A DNA stretch of 64,000 nt from a bacterium (lineage in GTDB: Bacteria > JAMCPX01). Positions 33,177 to 45,379 of the stretch are shown piece by piece. The notes beneath the pieces are model-generated. The model saw only the letters and a program-made list of their open reading frames with translations, was not told the origin of the DNA and did not search any database. Numbering within the stretch: position 1 is the stretch's first letter; every line of letters begins with the position of its first letter. The DNA is taken from contig JAJYLN010000007.1 of assembly GCA_021787665.1 (NCBI GenBank), positions 1 to 64,000 on the forward strand. Direction: 5' to 3'. Made by a program: the position numbers and the translations under genes.

Positions 33177-33185
33177 GCGCTGTCG

Positions 33186-35486
33186 TCACGTCACTACCGA
33201 TGCGAGCGTTGCATCCGAAACGACGTCCTCGGCACTGATCTTCACGTCAATGGCGCCATTGTTTATATAGAGGTCGAACTTCTTGGCACTGTCCCAGTTG
33301 GCGGTCAGGGGGATCTTGACGAGTTGGTCTATCGTCCTTTTCAGCAGTCTCGCTCCGTACTTCTGGCTATAGCCGTTGGCAACGATATAATCTATGGCCT
33401 CTTCCGTTACGGACAGGTACCTGTCCTGCCTCTCCATCTGCTTCATGATCTGGCCAATGTATCTGCGCGCGATGTCCTTTACCGTCTCATACTCCAGCGG
33501 GTTGAAGACGATCACCTCGTCTATCCTGTTCAGGAACTCCGGCGAGAATATCCTCTCAGCTTCGGCGATAACGGACTTCCTCATAGGGCCGAGCCCTTCC
33601 CGGGAGTCCTTCAGGAAACCGAGCGGCTGCATGAACTTCTTGAACTGGTCCGCGCCAAGGTTGCTCGTCATGACGATGATAGTGTCGCTGAAATATATCT
33701 TTTTGCCCCTCCCGTCGGTGAGCCAGCCCTCGTCGAAGACCTGGAGCAGGAGGTTATGAATGAAGCCGTTGGCCTTCTCGATCTCGTCGAGGAGGACCAC
33801 CGAAGACGGGTTGTCCCTCACCATATTGGTGAGTATCCCTCCCCTCTCGGAGCCCACGATGCCCCTGGGCATGCCTATGAGCTTGTCGATGGCTATAGAC
33901 GAATCGGAATACTCCGACATGTCGATCCGTACGATCTTACGCTCGTCCTCATAGAAGAACTCCGCCAGTGCCTTGGCCAGCTCCGTCTTGCCTACGCCGG
34001 TCGGCCCCAGGAACAGGAGCACCGCATCCGGCCTATTGTAGTTCTCCTTCAGGGGGCCTTTGTTCAATCTGATGTAGTCCGTCACGGTCTTAATGGCTTC
34101 CGGCTGTCCCCTGACCCTGCGGGAGAGTATCTCCTCGATATGCAGGAAGCGCTGGGCTACGTCCCTCGACACCATATCGAGCGGTATCTGGGATTCCTGC
34201 GCAACGACCTCTTTCACCGTTTCGACCGTGACGACCTCCTCGTTCTTGATCTCGGTCTTGACCGACGAGGTATCGAGCCATCCAATCACCTTGTCCGGCA
34301 GCCGGACGGACTTGTTGTACCGCTGGCTCATCTCGACGGCGACGTCCACTGCCTCCTGCGGTATCGTCACCGAGTACAGCTTTTCGAGCCGCGGGATCAC
34401 TCCCTCGAGGATCGTCTTCGCCTCACCGAATGACGGCTCCTTGACATGGACCAGCCTGAACCTTCGTGCAAGCGCCTCGTCTTCCGCTATGAACTCCTTA
34501 TACTCGGTGTATGTCGTCGCGCCGATGATCTGGACCTCGCCCCTCGCGAGACTGGACTTGAATATGTTTGCGGCGTCGCTCGGAACGCCCATCGCGGAGC
34601 CCGCTCCCACGAGACTGTGCGCCTCATCGACGAACAGGATGATGTTCTGGCGTTCCTTCAGCTCCTTAATGATGCGCTCTATCCTGTCCTCGAACATTCC
34701 CCGGAACATCGTCCCGGCAACGATGGTATTCATCTGCAGGTTGACGATCTGCTTATCCTCAAGCCTATGAGGGATCCGGTCAGGTTCGAGCTCTATAAGC
34801 CGAGCAAGGCCTTCCACGATCGCCGTCTTGCCCACGCCGGCCTCCCCCACGAGCATGACGGAGTTGCTCCTCTCCCGGTGCGAGAGGATCTCCATGATCT
34901 GATCCAGCTCCTTCTCTCGCCCTATCAGGGGCGGCAGCTTGTCCAGCCGCGCCAGCTTGTTGAGGTTGGTCCCGAACTGCTTCAAGTACGGCGGAAGCTC
35001 GTACTTCTTCTTGAGCTCCTTCTCTTTTTCTTCGCGTTTCCTCACGAGCCGCTCTATCTCTATGATGACGGTTCTCGGGTCGTACCCGAAACCACGCAGG
35101 AGCTGTACCGGATAGCAGTGCCCCTCCTCGAACATCGCCACCAGAAGGTCCACCGGCATGATGACCTGTTTGCCCTCGCGGCGTATATTTTCCAGCGCGA
35201 TCTGTATGATGGTATTCGTGTCGGGAAGAAACTTGACTCCCCTCGTAACGAAGTACTTGGAGTTGTTCAGGTGTTCCTTCAGGAGATCCTCTATCAGTCT
35301 CCTCTCGATGCCCAGTGCATTGGTGAGGTCGTTGTAAAACTCCTTCTCGAGCGTAATGAACGCAAGGAACAGGTGCTCTACACCAACATAGAACTGCTGC
35401 CGTTTCTTGGAGTCGTCGATCGCGAGGTTGATCACTGCCTGGGTCCGCTCCGCAAGCCTATCCTTATAGTTGGTCAAATCGAACAT
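33186..35486 (-). CDS. ClpC/ClpA-like AAA+ unfoldase
   Basis: 766 residues with the Clp layout: an N domain (~1-150), D1 ATPase with Walker A GEAGVGKT (214-221) and FVDEAH, and D2 ATPase with Walker A GPTGVGKT (494-501) and LLDEIEKA. No long coiled M domain lies between D1 and D2, so it is not ClpB. An LGF tripeptide at 622-624, in the D2 loop that binds ClpP in ClpA (IGL) and ClpX (IGF), suggests that it feeds a ClpP protease. No clpP or clpS is in the window. A Lys/Glu-rich linker lies at ~150-165. It starts 15 bp after the htpX stop. Confidence 0.85.
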   Translation of the reverse strand: MFDLTNYKDRLAERTQAVINLAIDDSKKRQQFYVGVEHLFLAFITLEKEFYNDLTNALGIERRLIEDLLKEHLNNSKYFVTRGVKFLPDTNTIIQIALENIRREGKQVIMPVDLLVAMFEEGHCYPVQLLRGFGYDPRTVIIEIERLVRKREEKEKELKKKYELPPYLKQFGTNLNKLARLDKLPPLIGREKELDQIMEILSHRERSNSVMLVGEAGVGKTAIVEGLARLIELEPDRIPHRLEDKQIVNLQMNTIVAGTMFRGMFEDRIERIIKELKERQNIILFVDEAHSLVGAGSAMGVPSDAANIFKSSLARGEVQIIGATTYTEYKEFIAEDEALARRFRLVHVKEPSFGEAKTILEGVIPRLEKLYSVTIPQEAVDVAVEMSQRYNKSVRLPDKVIGWLDTSSVKTEIKNEEVVTVETVKEVVAQESQIPLDMVSRDVAQRFLHIEEILSRRVRGQPEAIKTVTDYIRLNKGPLKENYNRPDAVLLFLGPTGVGKTELAKALAEFFYEDERKIVRIDMSEYSDSSIAIDKLIGMPRGIVGSERGGILTNMVRDNPSSVVLLDEIEKANGFIHNLLLQVFDEGWLTDGRGKKIYFSDTIIVMTSNLGADQFKKFMQPLGFLKDSREGLGPMRKSVIAEAERIFSPEFLNRIDEVIVFNPLEYETVKDIARRYIGQIMKQMERQDRYLSVTEEAIDYIVANGYSQKYGARLLKRTIDQLVKIPLTANWDSAKKFDLYINNGAIDVKISAEDVVSDATLASVVT

Positions 35487-35501
35487 CTGTCGCTCTCTCC
35501 A

Positions 35502-36344
35502 TTACTTAGTATAGATCATTTTCTCCAATCTATCAATCCTAGCCTCAAGGGGCGGATGCGTGCTGAAGAGAGACACCATTCCTTTTCCCAGGAACGGCGA
35601 TACGATAAACAGGTGTGCTGTCGAAGGATTTGTCTGCATCGGCATTCTCTGGTTCCCGTACTCGAGCTTTTTCAGGGCCGAGATAAGCCCGCTCGGGCTT
35701 CCCGTGAGCTTCGCGCTGCCCTCGTCGGCGTAGAACTCCCTGGATCGCGATATCGCGAGCTGTATGATGCTCGCGGCGATGGGCGCGAGAATGGCGAAAA
35801 AGAGCATCACGAACACATTGTTTCTGTTCCTGCTGTTGAATCCGCCGAACAGGTCGGCAAACATCGCCATCCGTGCGAGCAGGATGATAGCGCCGGCTAT
35901 CGTCGCGGATATGCTGCTGATAAGAATGTCCCGATGAGCGACATGCGAGAGCTCGTGACCGAGCACACCCTCCATCTCTTCCTCGTTCATACTATCGAGC
36001 AGGCCCTGCGTGACAGCCACCGCGGCATGCTCGGCACTGCGGCCCGTCGCAAACGCGTTCGGGGTCGGACTCTGAATAAGGTACACCCTCGGCATCGGCA
36101 GGCCTGCCTTCGTCGTCAGTTTTCTGATGATAAAGAACAGCCGCGTTGCCTCTGATTCCGAGAGCTCGCGTGCCTTGTACATCGCCAGAATGATCCTATC
36201 TGAAAACCAGTAGCTGAAAAAGTTCATCGCCACAGCAATAAAGAACGCTATCAGCATACCGTTCTCGCCTCCGAGTGCTCCCCCAATCAATACCAGCAGG
36301 CCCGTGAGCGTACCGAGCAGTAACACCGTTTTTAGTTGGTTCAT
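35502..36344 (-). CDS. htpX: membrane zinc protease HtpX
   Basis: A 280-residue inner-membrane M48 metalloprotease that removes damaged membrane proteins. Two N-terminal helices are followed by the zinc motif His130-Glu131-x2-His134 (GHELSHVAHRD), two further helices, and the third ligand region SREFYADEGSAKL. The start is the ATG at 36344, after AAAGGAG; the upstream in-frame Met lies inside the ppx gene. Confidence 0.95.
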   Translation of the reverse strand: MNQLKTVLLLGTLTGLLVLIGGALGGENGMLIAFFIAVAMNFFSYWFSDRIILAMYKARELSESEATRLFFIIRKLTTKAGLPMPRVYLIQSPTPNAFATGRSAEHAAVAVTQGLLDSMNEEEMEGVLGHELSHVAHRDILISSISATIAGAIILLARMAMFADLFGGFNSRNRNNVFVMLFFAILAPIAASIIQLAISRSREFYADEGSAKLTGSPSGLISALKKLEYGNQRMPMQTNPSTAHLFIVSPFLGKGMVSLFSTHPPLEARIDRLEKMIYTK

Positions 36345-36363
36345 ACGTTCGAACTCCTTTCGC

Positions 36364-37305
36364 CTAATTTTCGCTTTTGAAAAATTTAAGCCGCTTGTCT
36401 GAGAAGTCAATACGCCTTCCTCCCAGCAGACTGATCAGCATGCCGTGCAGCAGGCCTTTCGATGACAGGTAGCACCGGCCCATGCCCAACGATTCCATGA
36501 TCCGTAAAAGGATCATGAGTCCCGGGAGAAGGATGTCGGCCTTGTCTTCCTCGAGGCTGGTGAGAGACCGTATCTGACCGATGGTCATCGCGGAAAGCTT
36601 TCCGTAAAACGTCCTGAGGTCCTCTAAGGCGAGCCCATCAGACGGCTTCAGCATATTGTAGATGGTGCCTATATTGCCTGGCACGCCTATCTGTATGTCC
36701 GGCCTCAACGTCCGAATCTTCACGAACGTGTCTTTAAAATCGCCTTCGACAGATGATACCACCGCCGCGAGCTCTCGGCGTGTCGGCGGATCGTGGTGCA
36801 GGAAGGCCTCCCTCAATCGTACCGCGCCGGTTTCTACGGCCAGAGCGACCTGAATGCTCTCACGATCGCCCACGGACAGTTCCGTGCTGCCTCCGCCGAT
36901 ATCGACCACGAACGCCAGCCTACCGGCAACGTCGATACCGTTCACCGCGCCGGTATGAATAAGCATCGCCTCGTCTGTACCCGCTATTATCTCCACGTGA
37001 AAGCCTGTCTTTTGTCTGACAAGATCCACGAACTGCCTCGCGTTCTTGGCCGTTCTTAAAACGCTCGTGGACACGACGCGCAGCGTGTCTATATGATACC
37101 CCCCGATGATCGATCGCACGTCATCGAACGCCTCCAGCGTCCGCTCTATAGCATGTCGCTTCAGCATCCCGTCGGAAAACATGCCCTGACTGAGCCTGTT
37201 GGGGTAGCGGACATACTTTACGAGCGTGTAACTCTGCGGATCTCCCTCCCCTATAGCGAGCCTCATGGCATTCGTCCCCAGATCAACGACGGCTACCTGT
37301 CTCAT
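36364..37305 (-). CDS. ppx: Ppx/GppA exopolyphosphatase / pppGpp phosphohydrolase family protein
   Basis: A 313-residue ASKHA-fold phosphatase that probably hydrolyses polyphosphate or pppGpp. It has the N-terminal phosphate-1 motif VVDLGTNAMRLAIG, the VSTSVLRTAKN block, and the phosphate-2 motif VVDIGGGSTELSVG. It is the short form without the C-terminal HD domain of E. coli Ppx. A TTGACT-17-GATACT pair lies at 37316-37344 but would give a nearly leaderless mRNA. Confidence 0.9.
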   Translation of the reverse strand: MRQVAVVDLGTNAMRLAIGEGDPQSYTLVKYVRYPNRLSQGMFSDGMLKRHAIERTLEAFDDVRSIIGGYHIDTLRVVSTSVLRTAKNARQFVDLVRQKTGFHVEIIAGTDEAMLIHTGAVNGIDVAGRLAFVVDIGGGSTELSVGDRESIQVALAVETGAVRLREAFLHHDPPTRRELAAVVSSVEGDFKDTFVKIRTLRPDIQIGVPGNIGTIYNMLKPSDGLALEDLRTFYGKLSAMTIGQIRSLTSLEEDKADILLPGLMILLRIMESLGMGRCYLSSKGLLHGMLISLLGGRRIDFSDKRLKFFKSEN

Positions 37306-37375
37306 ATCAAAAGATAGTATCTATCACCAAGCCGGTACAGTCAAGGACCGCCCAGGGCATCTCGCAACGGCTACT

Positions 37376-38026
37376 CTAAAACAGGAATCTGTACCCGGCC
37401 ATGACTTCATAGCCTCCCACGTTCACCGTGGAACCGGGGAAGACTGAGTACTGATCTATCGGGACTGAGAGCTCGGCGGTGACTGCGCCGTTGCCCCCGA
37501 CCACGAAGTCCGAGCCTACGACCGCCTCCAGGCCGAGGCCGTACGCGGTAACGCTGCCGTAACCATAGTAGCCCTGGCCCGTCGACGTATCGAATGCAGA
37601 GCTGTTGTATACGAGACCGACGCCCAGAAACGGTATTATGTTGTTCAACGGGAATCTACCGAGCGCGTCCAGCTTGAGCGCTACGTTGCTGAAGTCCATG
37701 GTATAGGAATAATAGGTAGCCGTTTGTGTATCGTAGTTTGTTCCGCTCCAGCTCGAAACGCCGGTATAGTCGAGCTCGACTCCCAAGGCGAAGTAGTCCC
37801 CGAAATTGAAGCGGCTGTCCACCCCGATCCCGATCCCCGTGCTAAAATCCTTCAGGCCGTCTGAATCCTGGTTCGGGAAAAACCCGATAAGCTTGACACC
37901 GACGGACCCGTTATGCCCCCTTGTACCGTACTGATACGGATACGGATACTGTGCAACGGCAGTACCGCAAAGGACAAGCACCAATCCTCCTACCATCACG
38001 CCAGCTTTACTCATACTCTTTTTCAT
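37376..38026 (-). CDS. outer-membrane beta-barrel protein with signal peptide
   Basis: 216 residues. The signal peptide is MKKSMSKAGVMVGGLVLVLC with cleavage near AVA-Q (about residue 26). After cleavage the chain alternates polar and hydrophobic residues, rich in Gly, Tyr and Asn (KLIGFFP, FGDYFALGVELDYTGVSSW, FLGVGLVYNSSAF), and ends in a strand with terminal Phe (EVMAGYRFLF), the usual C-terminal signal for BAM assembly. It is probably an eight-stranded OmpA/OmpW-like barrel. Cargo or ligand unknown. It starts 27 bp after ligA. Confidence 0.75.
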   Translation of the reverse strand: MKKSMSKAGVMVGGLVLVLCGTAVAQYPYPYQYGTRGHNGSVGVKLIGFFPNQDSDGLKDFSTGIGIGVDSRFNFGDYFALGVELDYTGVSSWSGTNYDTQTATYYSYTMDFSNVALKLDALGRFPLNNIIPFLGVGLVYNSSAFDTSTGQGYYGYGSVTAYGLGLEAVVGSDFVVGGNGAVTAELSVPIDQYSVFPGSTVNVGGYEVMAGYRFLF

Positions 38027-38053
38027 GTTCTCCCCCACCTCCATGTAGAGTAA

Positions 38054-40138
<2,085 letters not shown>

Positions 40139-40178
40139 TTACCATCCTTCTATGAACAGTACAAAGCGCGTCTCGCAT

Positions 40179-40206
40179 TTGACAATTTGAATAAAATAAG
40201 TACACT
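40179..40206 (+). promoter_or_regulatory. predicted promoter of the STAND regulator gene
   Basis: TTGACA at 40179-40184, a 16-bp AT-rich spacer, then TACACT at 40201-40206, about 38 bp upstream of the ATG at 40244. It is divergent from the ligA promoter in the same 174-bp gap. Confidence 0.5.
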
Positions 40207-40243
40207 CTAACATATCTAATTGATTCATTTATTAAATACAACC

Positions 40244-43200
40244 ATGAAATTTAATAAATCGTACAGAACATGCGACATCTATCATGGCGTCTATAAAATC
40301 AGTAAGCCCGAGGTGGGCGACGTAGTCATGAGGAGACGACTCTTCCGAATACTGGATAGCTTCAGGTCAAAGCCCGTCATCTGGCTGTCCGGCGTGCCGG
40401 GTGCCGGCAAGACGATACTCGCGGTCAGCTACTTGAACAGCCGCAAAATTCCGTACCTGTACTATCGCATGGAGGGGAGCGACACGGACCTTGCCACGTT
40501 CTTCTATTATCTGGGTATGGCGCTGGGGAATGCCCGATCCGGCAAGACACCTTTTGGACGATATAGCGGAACACGCGCCGGACAACTCGCCAGTCTGCCG
40601 CTCCTCACGCCCGAATACCGACTGGACGTCCCTGCATTCACCCGGTGGTTCTTTAACGAGTTCTACGGCATGATAGGGCACGAGAAAAGACTGGTTATCG
40701 TCTTCGACAATTATCAGGAAGTGCCCGCAGACTCCATGCTCCACGCCGTGATCGGCGAAGGGCTCTCGATGCTCCCCGAGGACGTGCACGCTGTCATAAT
40801 AAGCAAAGGCGATCCGCCCCCGGCGTTTACGCCGCTGCGCATGGGCAACAAGATGGGGTTCGTCACGGACAAAGAGGTCCGGTTCACCCTGCCCGAGACC
40901 GTGGGCCTGCTGCACCGCATGGGGATAGTCCGTCCCGGTACGTCCGGATCGAAACAATTCCACGAGATGGCCGAGGGATGGGCGGCGGGTCTGGTTCTGC
41001 TGACGGAGGAATACAGAAGGGTGCCGGCCCAGCAAAAGCCATCGCTGCCCGACAAGGCGCTCCTATCGGAAAGATTGTTCGGCTACTTTGCGGACCACAT
41101 CTTCGGCCGGCTGGACAAAGAATTGCAGGACTTTCTGCTGAGGACGTCTTTTCTGACGAAGGTAACGGCCGCGGCGGCCAGGGAGATGACCGGCGCAAAG
41201 CACCCGGAAGACATACTCGGCTATCTTCACCGGAACAACTACTTCACGGTCAAGCTCGCGTCCCCGGAGCCCGCATACCACTACCACTCGCTCTTCCGGG
41301 AATTCTTGCTGTCACACGCGAGAGCGACTTTTACCGAAGACGAGCTCCGCTCCGTCATGGCGCAGGCGGCCCGGCTCCTCGCCCAGTCTGGAGAGTTCGA
41401 AGAGGCGGCGAAGCTACTGGCGCGCGCGGGCGCATGGCCCGATTTCACAAGTCTCGTCGTTGCCCATGCGCCTTCACTGCTCGCGCAGGGACGCAACCAG
41501 GTCCTGATACAATGGTTCAAACAAATGGATCAGAAGGCGGTTGCAGGAAATCCGTGGCTGCTGTACTGGTACGGTCTTTCGATATTCCCCTTCTCGCTGC
41601 CGGAGAGCCGCGCGTACCTCGAAAAGGCCTTTGCATTGTTCAAAGAGCAGTCCGATGAAAACGGCATCTACCTGTCCTGGGCGAACGTCGTAAGGACGTA
41701 CTGTATCGAATGGAACAGCTTTAAGCCGATCGACAGCTGGCTCGACACGATAAACGGCTTCCTCGAACGCGTACCGCTGCCCCCGGGTGAGTCGGGGACC
41801 TACTTTATCTCGGTTATGCTTCTTGCACTGCTCTATCGCAGGCCAAAATACGAAGACATAGCGCCGTGGCTCCTGCGTGCAGAGGAGATCGTGCTGTCCG
41901 GCAAAGGCACAGACATGCGTACCAGGATTATGATCGGCAGCTACCTGATGCTATATTACTCGTGGACCGGGGATATCTCTAAAATGGAAGTCCTGATGAA
42001 CACGCTCAGACCGCCGTTCAGGCATTACGACACGCGGAAGGACACGGCAAGGTCCACCGCAGACGGGCAGGGAACCATAACGCCACTCGATATGATCCAG
42101 TGGCAGATCGTCGAGTCTATATATGCATGGCAGACGCTCTCCGCGGAAATCTCCTCTGCCATCGAAACGGGCATCGGCATAGCGAATAGCTACGGCCTGC
42201 ACCTGTGGGACCACATACTGTATTCGCAGGGCGTATATTATGCCCTCAGCGTCAACGACATGCCTGCCGCGGGCATGTATTTAGACAAGATGTCGAAGGG
42301 GGTAAACGTCAATAGTCTGGTGGACTGCTCGCATTTTTATTATCTGAAGAGCTGGTACAGCCACGCGCAGGGCAAGCTGCCCCTGGCGATCGAATATGGA
42401 GAGAGCGCCCTGCGGAACGCAGTTCAGGCGGGCGCTGTCTTCCCGGAGATCCTATGCAGGCTCGGACTTGCACGGGTACAAACTGCGGCCGGCAATTACG
42501 GAAAGGCGCGCGAAAACGCCGCGCGTGCGGAAAGGCTCTCGCGCGACATGCGGTGCATCATGGGACAATGCTATTACCATTTGCTGGAAGCCCAGATCGC
42601 GTTCGAGCGGGGCGATGAAGAGCGTGGCATCGAGTCACTGCGGCAGGGCATGAAGATAGGGAGGGAACAGGGATACATCAACAACTGGCGCTGGATGCAC
42701 GAACCCATGCTCTTCCTGTGTCTGCGAGCACTCCGGTACAGCATCGAAGTACCGTATGTGCGCATGCTCATCAAGAGGCGCGGCCTCTTGCCGGACCCCC
42801 GCTCACTCGACAGGTACGGCATCGATTCCCTGTCCGATGTAGAAAACTGGCCGTGGACGCTGGACATACGTACCCTCGGCGGCTTCGAGCTTATCAAAGA
42901 GGACGACGACGGCAAGCCTGTCGAGTCCCCTGTCCAGGGCAAGGTGCAAAAGATGCCGCTCGCCTTGCTCAAGGTGGTGATCGCCTCCGGCGGCACGGAT
43001 GTACGGGAAGAGTCCGTCGTGGACGCACTTTGGCCCGAGGCGGAAGGCGATAGGACGCACACCGCCTTCTCCACGACCTTGCAGCGTCTCAGGCAGCTTA
43101 TGGGCAGCGAGAGATGCATCAGGCTCAAAGAAGGCCGATTGTCCCTCGACCCGCTGGAGTGCAGGCTCGACGTATGGGAATTCGACCGCCTTCTCGACAA

Positions 43201-43615
43201 GGCCGACGCGCTGTGGAAGCACGACAGGGACAAGGCCGTCGGGCTGATAGACAAGGCCGTCGGGCTTTACCGAGGAGGCTTTTTGCCTGAAGACGTCGGC
43301 GCGGGGTGGACTACCTCCATGAGGGAGCGCATGAGGAGCAAGTTCATTCGCGCCCTCCACAGACTTGGGCATTACTGTGAAGAGCAGGGCGCATACGACA
43401 AAGCAGCAGGGGACTACACAAAGGGGCTCGAAGCGGACGACCTGTCCGAGGAGTTCTACCAGTCCCTCATGTTGTGCTACCATGCGATGGGCAGAGACGC
43501 GGAGGCTCTCTCGGTCTACCGCACGTGCCGACGTATCCTGCATGACGTTCTGAACATAGCGCCTTCCTCGAAGACCGAGTCCATCTACCGGGACATCAAG
43601 AGCGCCCCCCAATAA
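40244..43615 (+). CDS. large STAND-ATPase / TPR / BTAD transcriptional regulator
   Basis: 1123 residues. The N-terminal third is a MalT-like STAND NTPase with Walker A GVPGAGKT (50-57), Walker B LVIVFDNYQ and a winged-helix part (LQDFLLRTSFLTKVTAAAARE). The middle (~400-810) is helical TPR-like repeats. The C-terminus (~850-1123) has an OmpR-type winged helix (IRTLGGFELIKED) joined to a bacterial transcriptional activation domain (DVWEFDRLLDKAD, LYRGGFLPED). Such signal-sensing switches are activators that oligomerise when ligand and ATP bind. No ribosome-binding site is obvious; TTG at 40220 is an alternative start. The next gene is an MFS exporter, its likely target. Confidence 0.85.
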   Translation: MKFNKSYRTCDIYHGVYKISKPEVGDVVMRRRLFRILDSFRSKPVIWLSGVPGAGKTILAVSYLNSRKIPYLYYRMEGSDTDLATFFYYLGMALGNARSGKTPFGRYSGTRAGQLASLPLLTPEYRLDVPAFTRWFFNEFYGMIGHEKRLVIVFDNYQEVPADSMLHAVIGEGLSMLPEDVHAVIISKGDPPPAFTPLRMGNKMGFVTDKEVRFTLPETVGLLHRMGIVRPGTSGSKQFHEMAEGWAAGLVLLTEEYRRVPAQQKPSLPDKALLSERLFGYFADHIFGRLDKELQDFLLRTSFLTKVTAAAAREMTGAKHPEDILGYLHRNNYFTVKLASPEPAYHYHSLFREFLLSHARATFTEDELRSVMAQAARLLAQSGEFEEAAKLLARAGAWPDFTSLVVAHAPSLLAQGRNQVLIQWFKQMDQKAVAGNPWLLYWYGLSIFPFSLPESRAYLEKAFALFKEQSDENGIYLSWANVVRTYCIEWNSFKPIDSWLDTINGFLERVPLPPGESGTYFISVMLLALLYRRPKYEDIAPWLLRAEEIVLSGKGTDMRTRIMIGSYLMLYYSWTGDISKMEVLMNTLRPPFRHYDTRKDTARSTADGQGTITPLDMIQWQIVESIYAWQTLSAEISSAIETGIGIANSYGLHLWDHILYSQGVYYALSVNDMPAAGMYLDKMSKGVNVNSLVDCSHFYYLKSWYSHAQGKLPLAIEYGESALRNAVQAGAVFPEILCRLGLARVQTAAGNYGKARENAARAERLSRDMRCIMGQCYYHLLEAQIAFERGDEERGIESLRQGMKIGREQGYINNWRWMHEPMLFLCLRALRYSIEVPYVRMLIKRRGLLPDPRSLDRYGIDSLSDVENWPWTLDIRTLGGFELIKEDDDGKPVESPVQGKVQKMPLALLKVVIASGGTDVREESVVDALWPEAEGDRTHTAFSTTLQRLRQLMGSERCIRLKEGRLSLDPLECRLDVWEFDRLLDKADALWKHDRDKAVGLIDKAVGLYRGGFLPEDVGAGWTTSMRERMRSKFIRALHRLGHYCEEQGAYDKAAGDYTKGLEADDLSEEFYQSLMLCYHAMGRDAEALSVYRTCRRILHDVLNIAPSSKTESIYRDIKSAPQ

Positions 43616-43667
43616 CACACCTCAAGACGCGAAGATTGCGGTTTAGGTTGAAATCCGTGTCCGATTC

Positions 43668-43687
43668 ACTATGTTCTGGTACATAGT
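43668..43687. promoter_or_regulatory. dyad upstream of the MFS gene, possible operator
   Basis: ACTATGT (43668-43674), six bases, ACATAGT (43681-43687), 17 bp before the exporter start. It is a perfect 7-bp dyad in an 88-bp spacer and is a candidate site for the STAND regulator or another factor. It could also fold in RNA and partly hide the start region. Confidence 0.35.
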
Positions 43688-43703
43688 TTCCGGGTAAACA
43701 CAC

Positions 43704-45290
43704 ATGGTCACAACAAACAACGACAAAGCATATAAATGGTGGGTCCTCGCCATCGTGATTATCGGCAGCTTCATGAGCGTACTTGACAGCTCCGGTATGA
43801 ACATCGCCCTGCCCCATTTCATGGTCGCGTTCGGCATCAACATGGACCAGGTAGAATGGATATCGACGGTGTACATGCTTGCCTTCGCCATATTCATCCT
43901 GTTCGCCACGTGGATGAAGAACGTGATCGGCCTCAAACAGACGTTCCTCTGGGGCTTGTCCCTGTTCACGGCCGGTTCTTTCTTATGCAGCTTTTCGTGG
44001 AGCCTCGACTCCCTGATTTTCTTCAGGGTGATCCAGGCGATAGGCGCGGGCGCCATTACCCCGTTGAGCGTCACCATGATATCCGAAGTGTTTCCAAAAG
44101 AAGAGCGGGGGTTCGCGCTCGGCATGTGGGGCGCGGGTACCACCGTTGCACCTGCCGTGGGGCCTACGATGTTCGGCTATCTTATAGACCACGTGGGCTG
44201 GCGCGCACTGTTCTACGTGAACATACCTATCGGCATGCTGACGCTGTTCTGGAGCATCACGGTACTGCGGCCGTCGAAAGGCAACCTGAAGTATTTCCGG
44301 TCTTTCGATTCCGCCGGCTTTCTGACGTTCTCGCTGTTCGTCTGCACACTCATGGTCGCCCTCCAGAAGGGACAGGAATGGGGGTGGATGTCGAAGGACA
44401 TCATAACGCTGTTCGCTGTGGCCTACTTCTCGTTCCTCCTGTTCATTATGACCGAGTTTGTAGTCAAGAAGCCCATCATGGACCTCTCCATCTTCAAGAA
44501 TTATAATTTCGCACTATCCAACGTCATGCAGTTAACGAGGTCCGTTGCACTGGTTGGGAGCGTCTTCCTTATGAGCATGTTCTTCCAGAACCTCATGAAC
44601 TATTCCGCCACGACGACGGGCGTCATGCTGATCCCGCAGGCGATCGCCCTCAGTATCAGCATGCCGATAGCGGGCAAGCTTTCCGATCATTTCGGCGCGA
44701 AAAGGCCGCTGGTAGCCGGTACCCTGCTGACGGCGTACTCGCTGTACTATTTCTCGAACCTCTCCATCTTTTCGAGCTACGGCTTCATCGTGGCGGGCAT
44801 GCTGATGAGAGGGTGCGGGATCAGCTTCATCATGGCGCCCTTGACCATATCCGCTATCAACGCGCTGGAGCCCGAGCAGGTGAACCTCGGGTCGGGCGTA
44901 CTGAACCTTATCATGAGGATCGGGAGCTCGTTCAGCATAGCCGTCATGGGCGTCATCGTGGAGAACCGTACGGACTTTCATATGTCCACGTATGCGGACA
45001 GCGCGGCGTATCGCTCACCGCTTTGGCACGGGGCTTTGAACAAGACCATGGCATACGCCCTCAGCAAAGGGGCGAGCTTCTATAACGCGGCAATCGCCGG
45101 GCGGGGCATCTATGTCGGGTATTATCTGAAACGGTGGGCGAATGCCAATGCTTATGATGATGCATTCTTTATTGGAGCCCTGTTCGTTCTGGCAAGCATA
45201 GTCCCGGCACTCATGCTGAAAGACATAATCTATAAGAAGACCAAGGGGCCCCAAAAGGCCGCCGTGGTCGGGTCGGAACAGGCCGACTGA
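43704..45290 (+). CDS. MFS multidrug exporter, DHA2 (EmrB/QacA) family
   Basis: A 528-residue 14-helix proton antiporter in the inner membrane. TM1 has [15 protein letters not shown] (motif D1), the TM2-3 region leads to [22 protein letters not shown] (motif B, with Arg), and [19 protein letters not shown] is motif C. A final charged tail ends at [13 protein letters not shown]. Neither a membrane-fusion (EmrA) nor a TolC gene is adjacent. It is probably cotranscribed with, or controlled by, the STAND regulator upstream; the Shine-Dalgarno is weak. Confidence 0.9.
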   Translation: MVTTNNDKAYKWWVLAIVIIGSFMSVLDSSGMNIALPHFMVAFGINMDQVEWISTVYMLAFAIFILFATWMKNVIGLKQTFLWGLSLFTAGSFLCSFSWSLDSLIFFRVIQAIGAGAITPLSVTMISEVFPKEERGFALGMWGAGTTVAPAVGPTMFGYLIDHVGWRALFYVNIPIGMLTLFWSITVLRPSKGNLKYFRSFDSAGFLTFSLFVCTLMVALQKGQEWGWMSKDIITLFAVAYFSFLLFIMTEFVVKKPIMDLSIFKNYNFALSNVMQLTRSVALVGSVFLMSMFFQNLMNYSATTTGVMLIPQAIALSISMPIAGKLSDHFGAKRPLVAGTLLTAYSLYYFSNLSIFSSYGFIVAGMLMRGCGISFIMAPLTISAINALEPEQVNLGSGVLNLIMRIGSSFSIAVMGVIVENRTDFHMSTYADSAAYRSPLWHGALNKTMAYALSKGASFYNAAIAGRGIYVGYYLKRWANANAYDDAFFIGALFVLASIVPALMLKDIIYKKTKGPQKAAVVGSEQAD

Positions 45291-45379
45291 TCCGCCTCTG
45301 CACCGAAATCTCCGATCTGTGACCGATTTGTGACTTTTCGCGTGGTAGACTCGAGTCCTTTAAAAAAAAGGAGAAAACT

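Noticed and set aside
37316-37344. TTGACT-17-GATACT before ppx
   Set aside because: The start would fall only ~4 nt before the ATG; a leaderless message is possible but not supported further.
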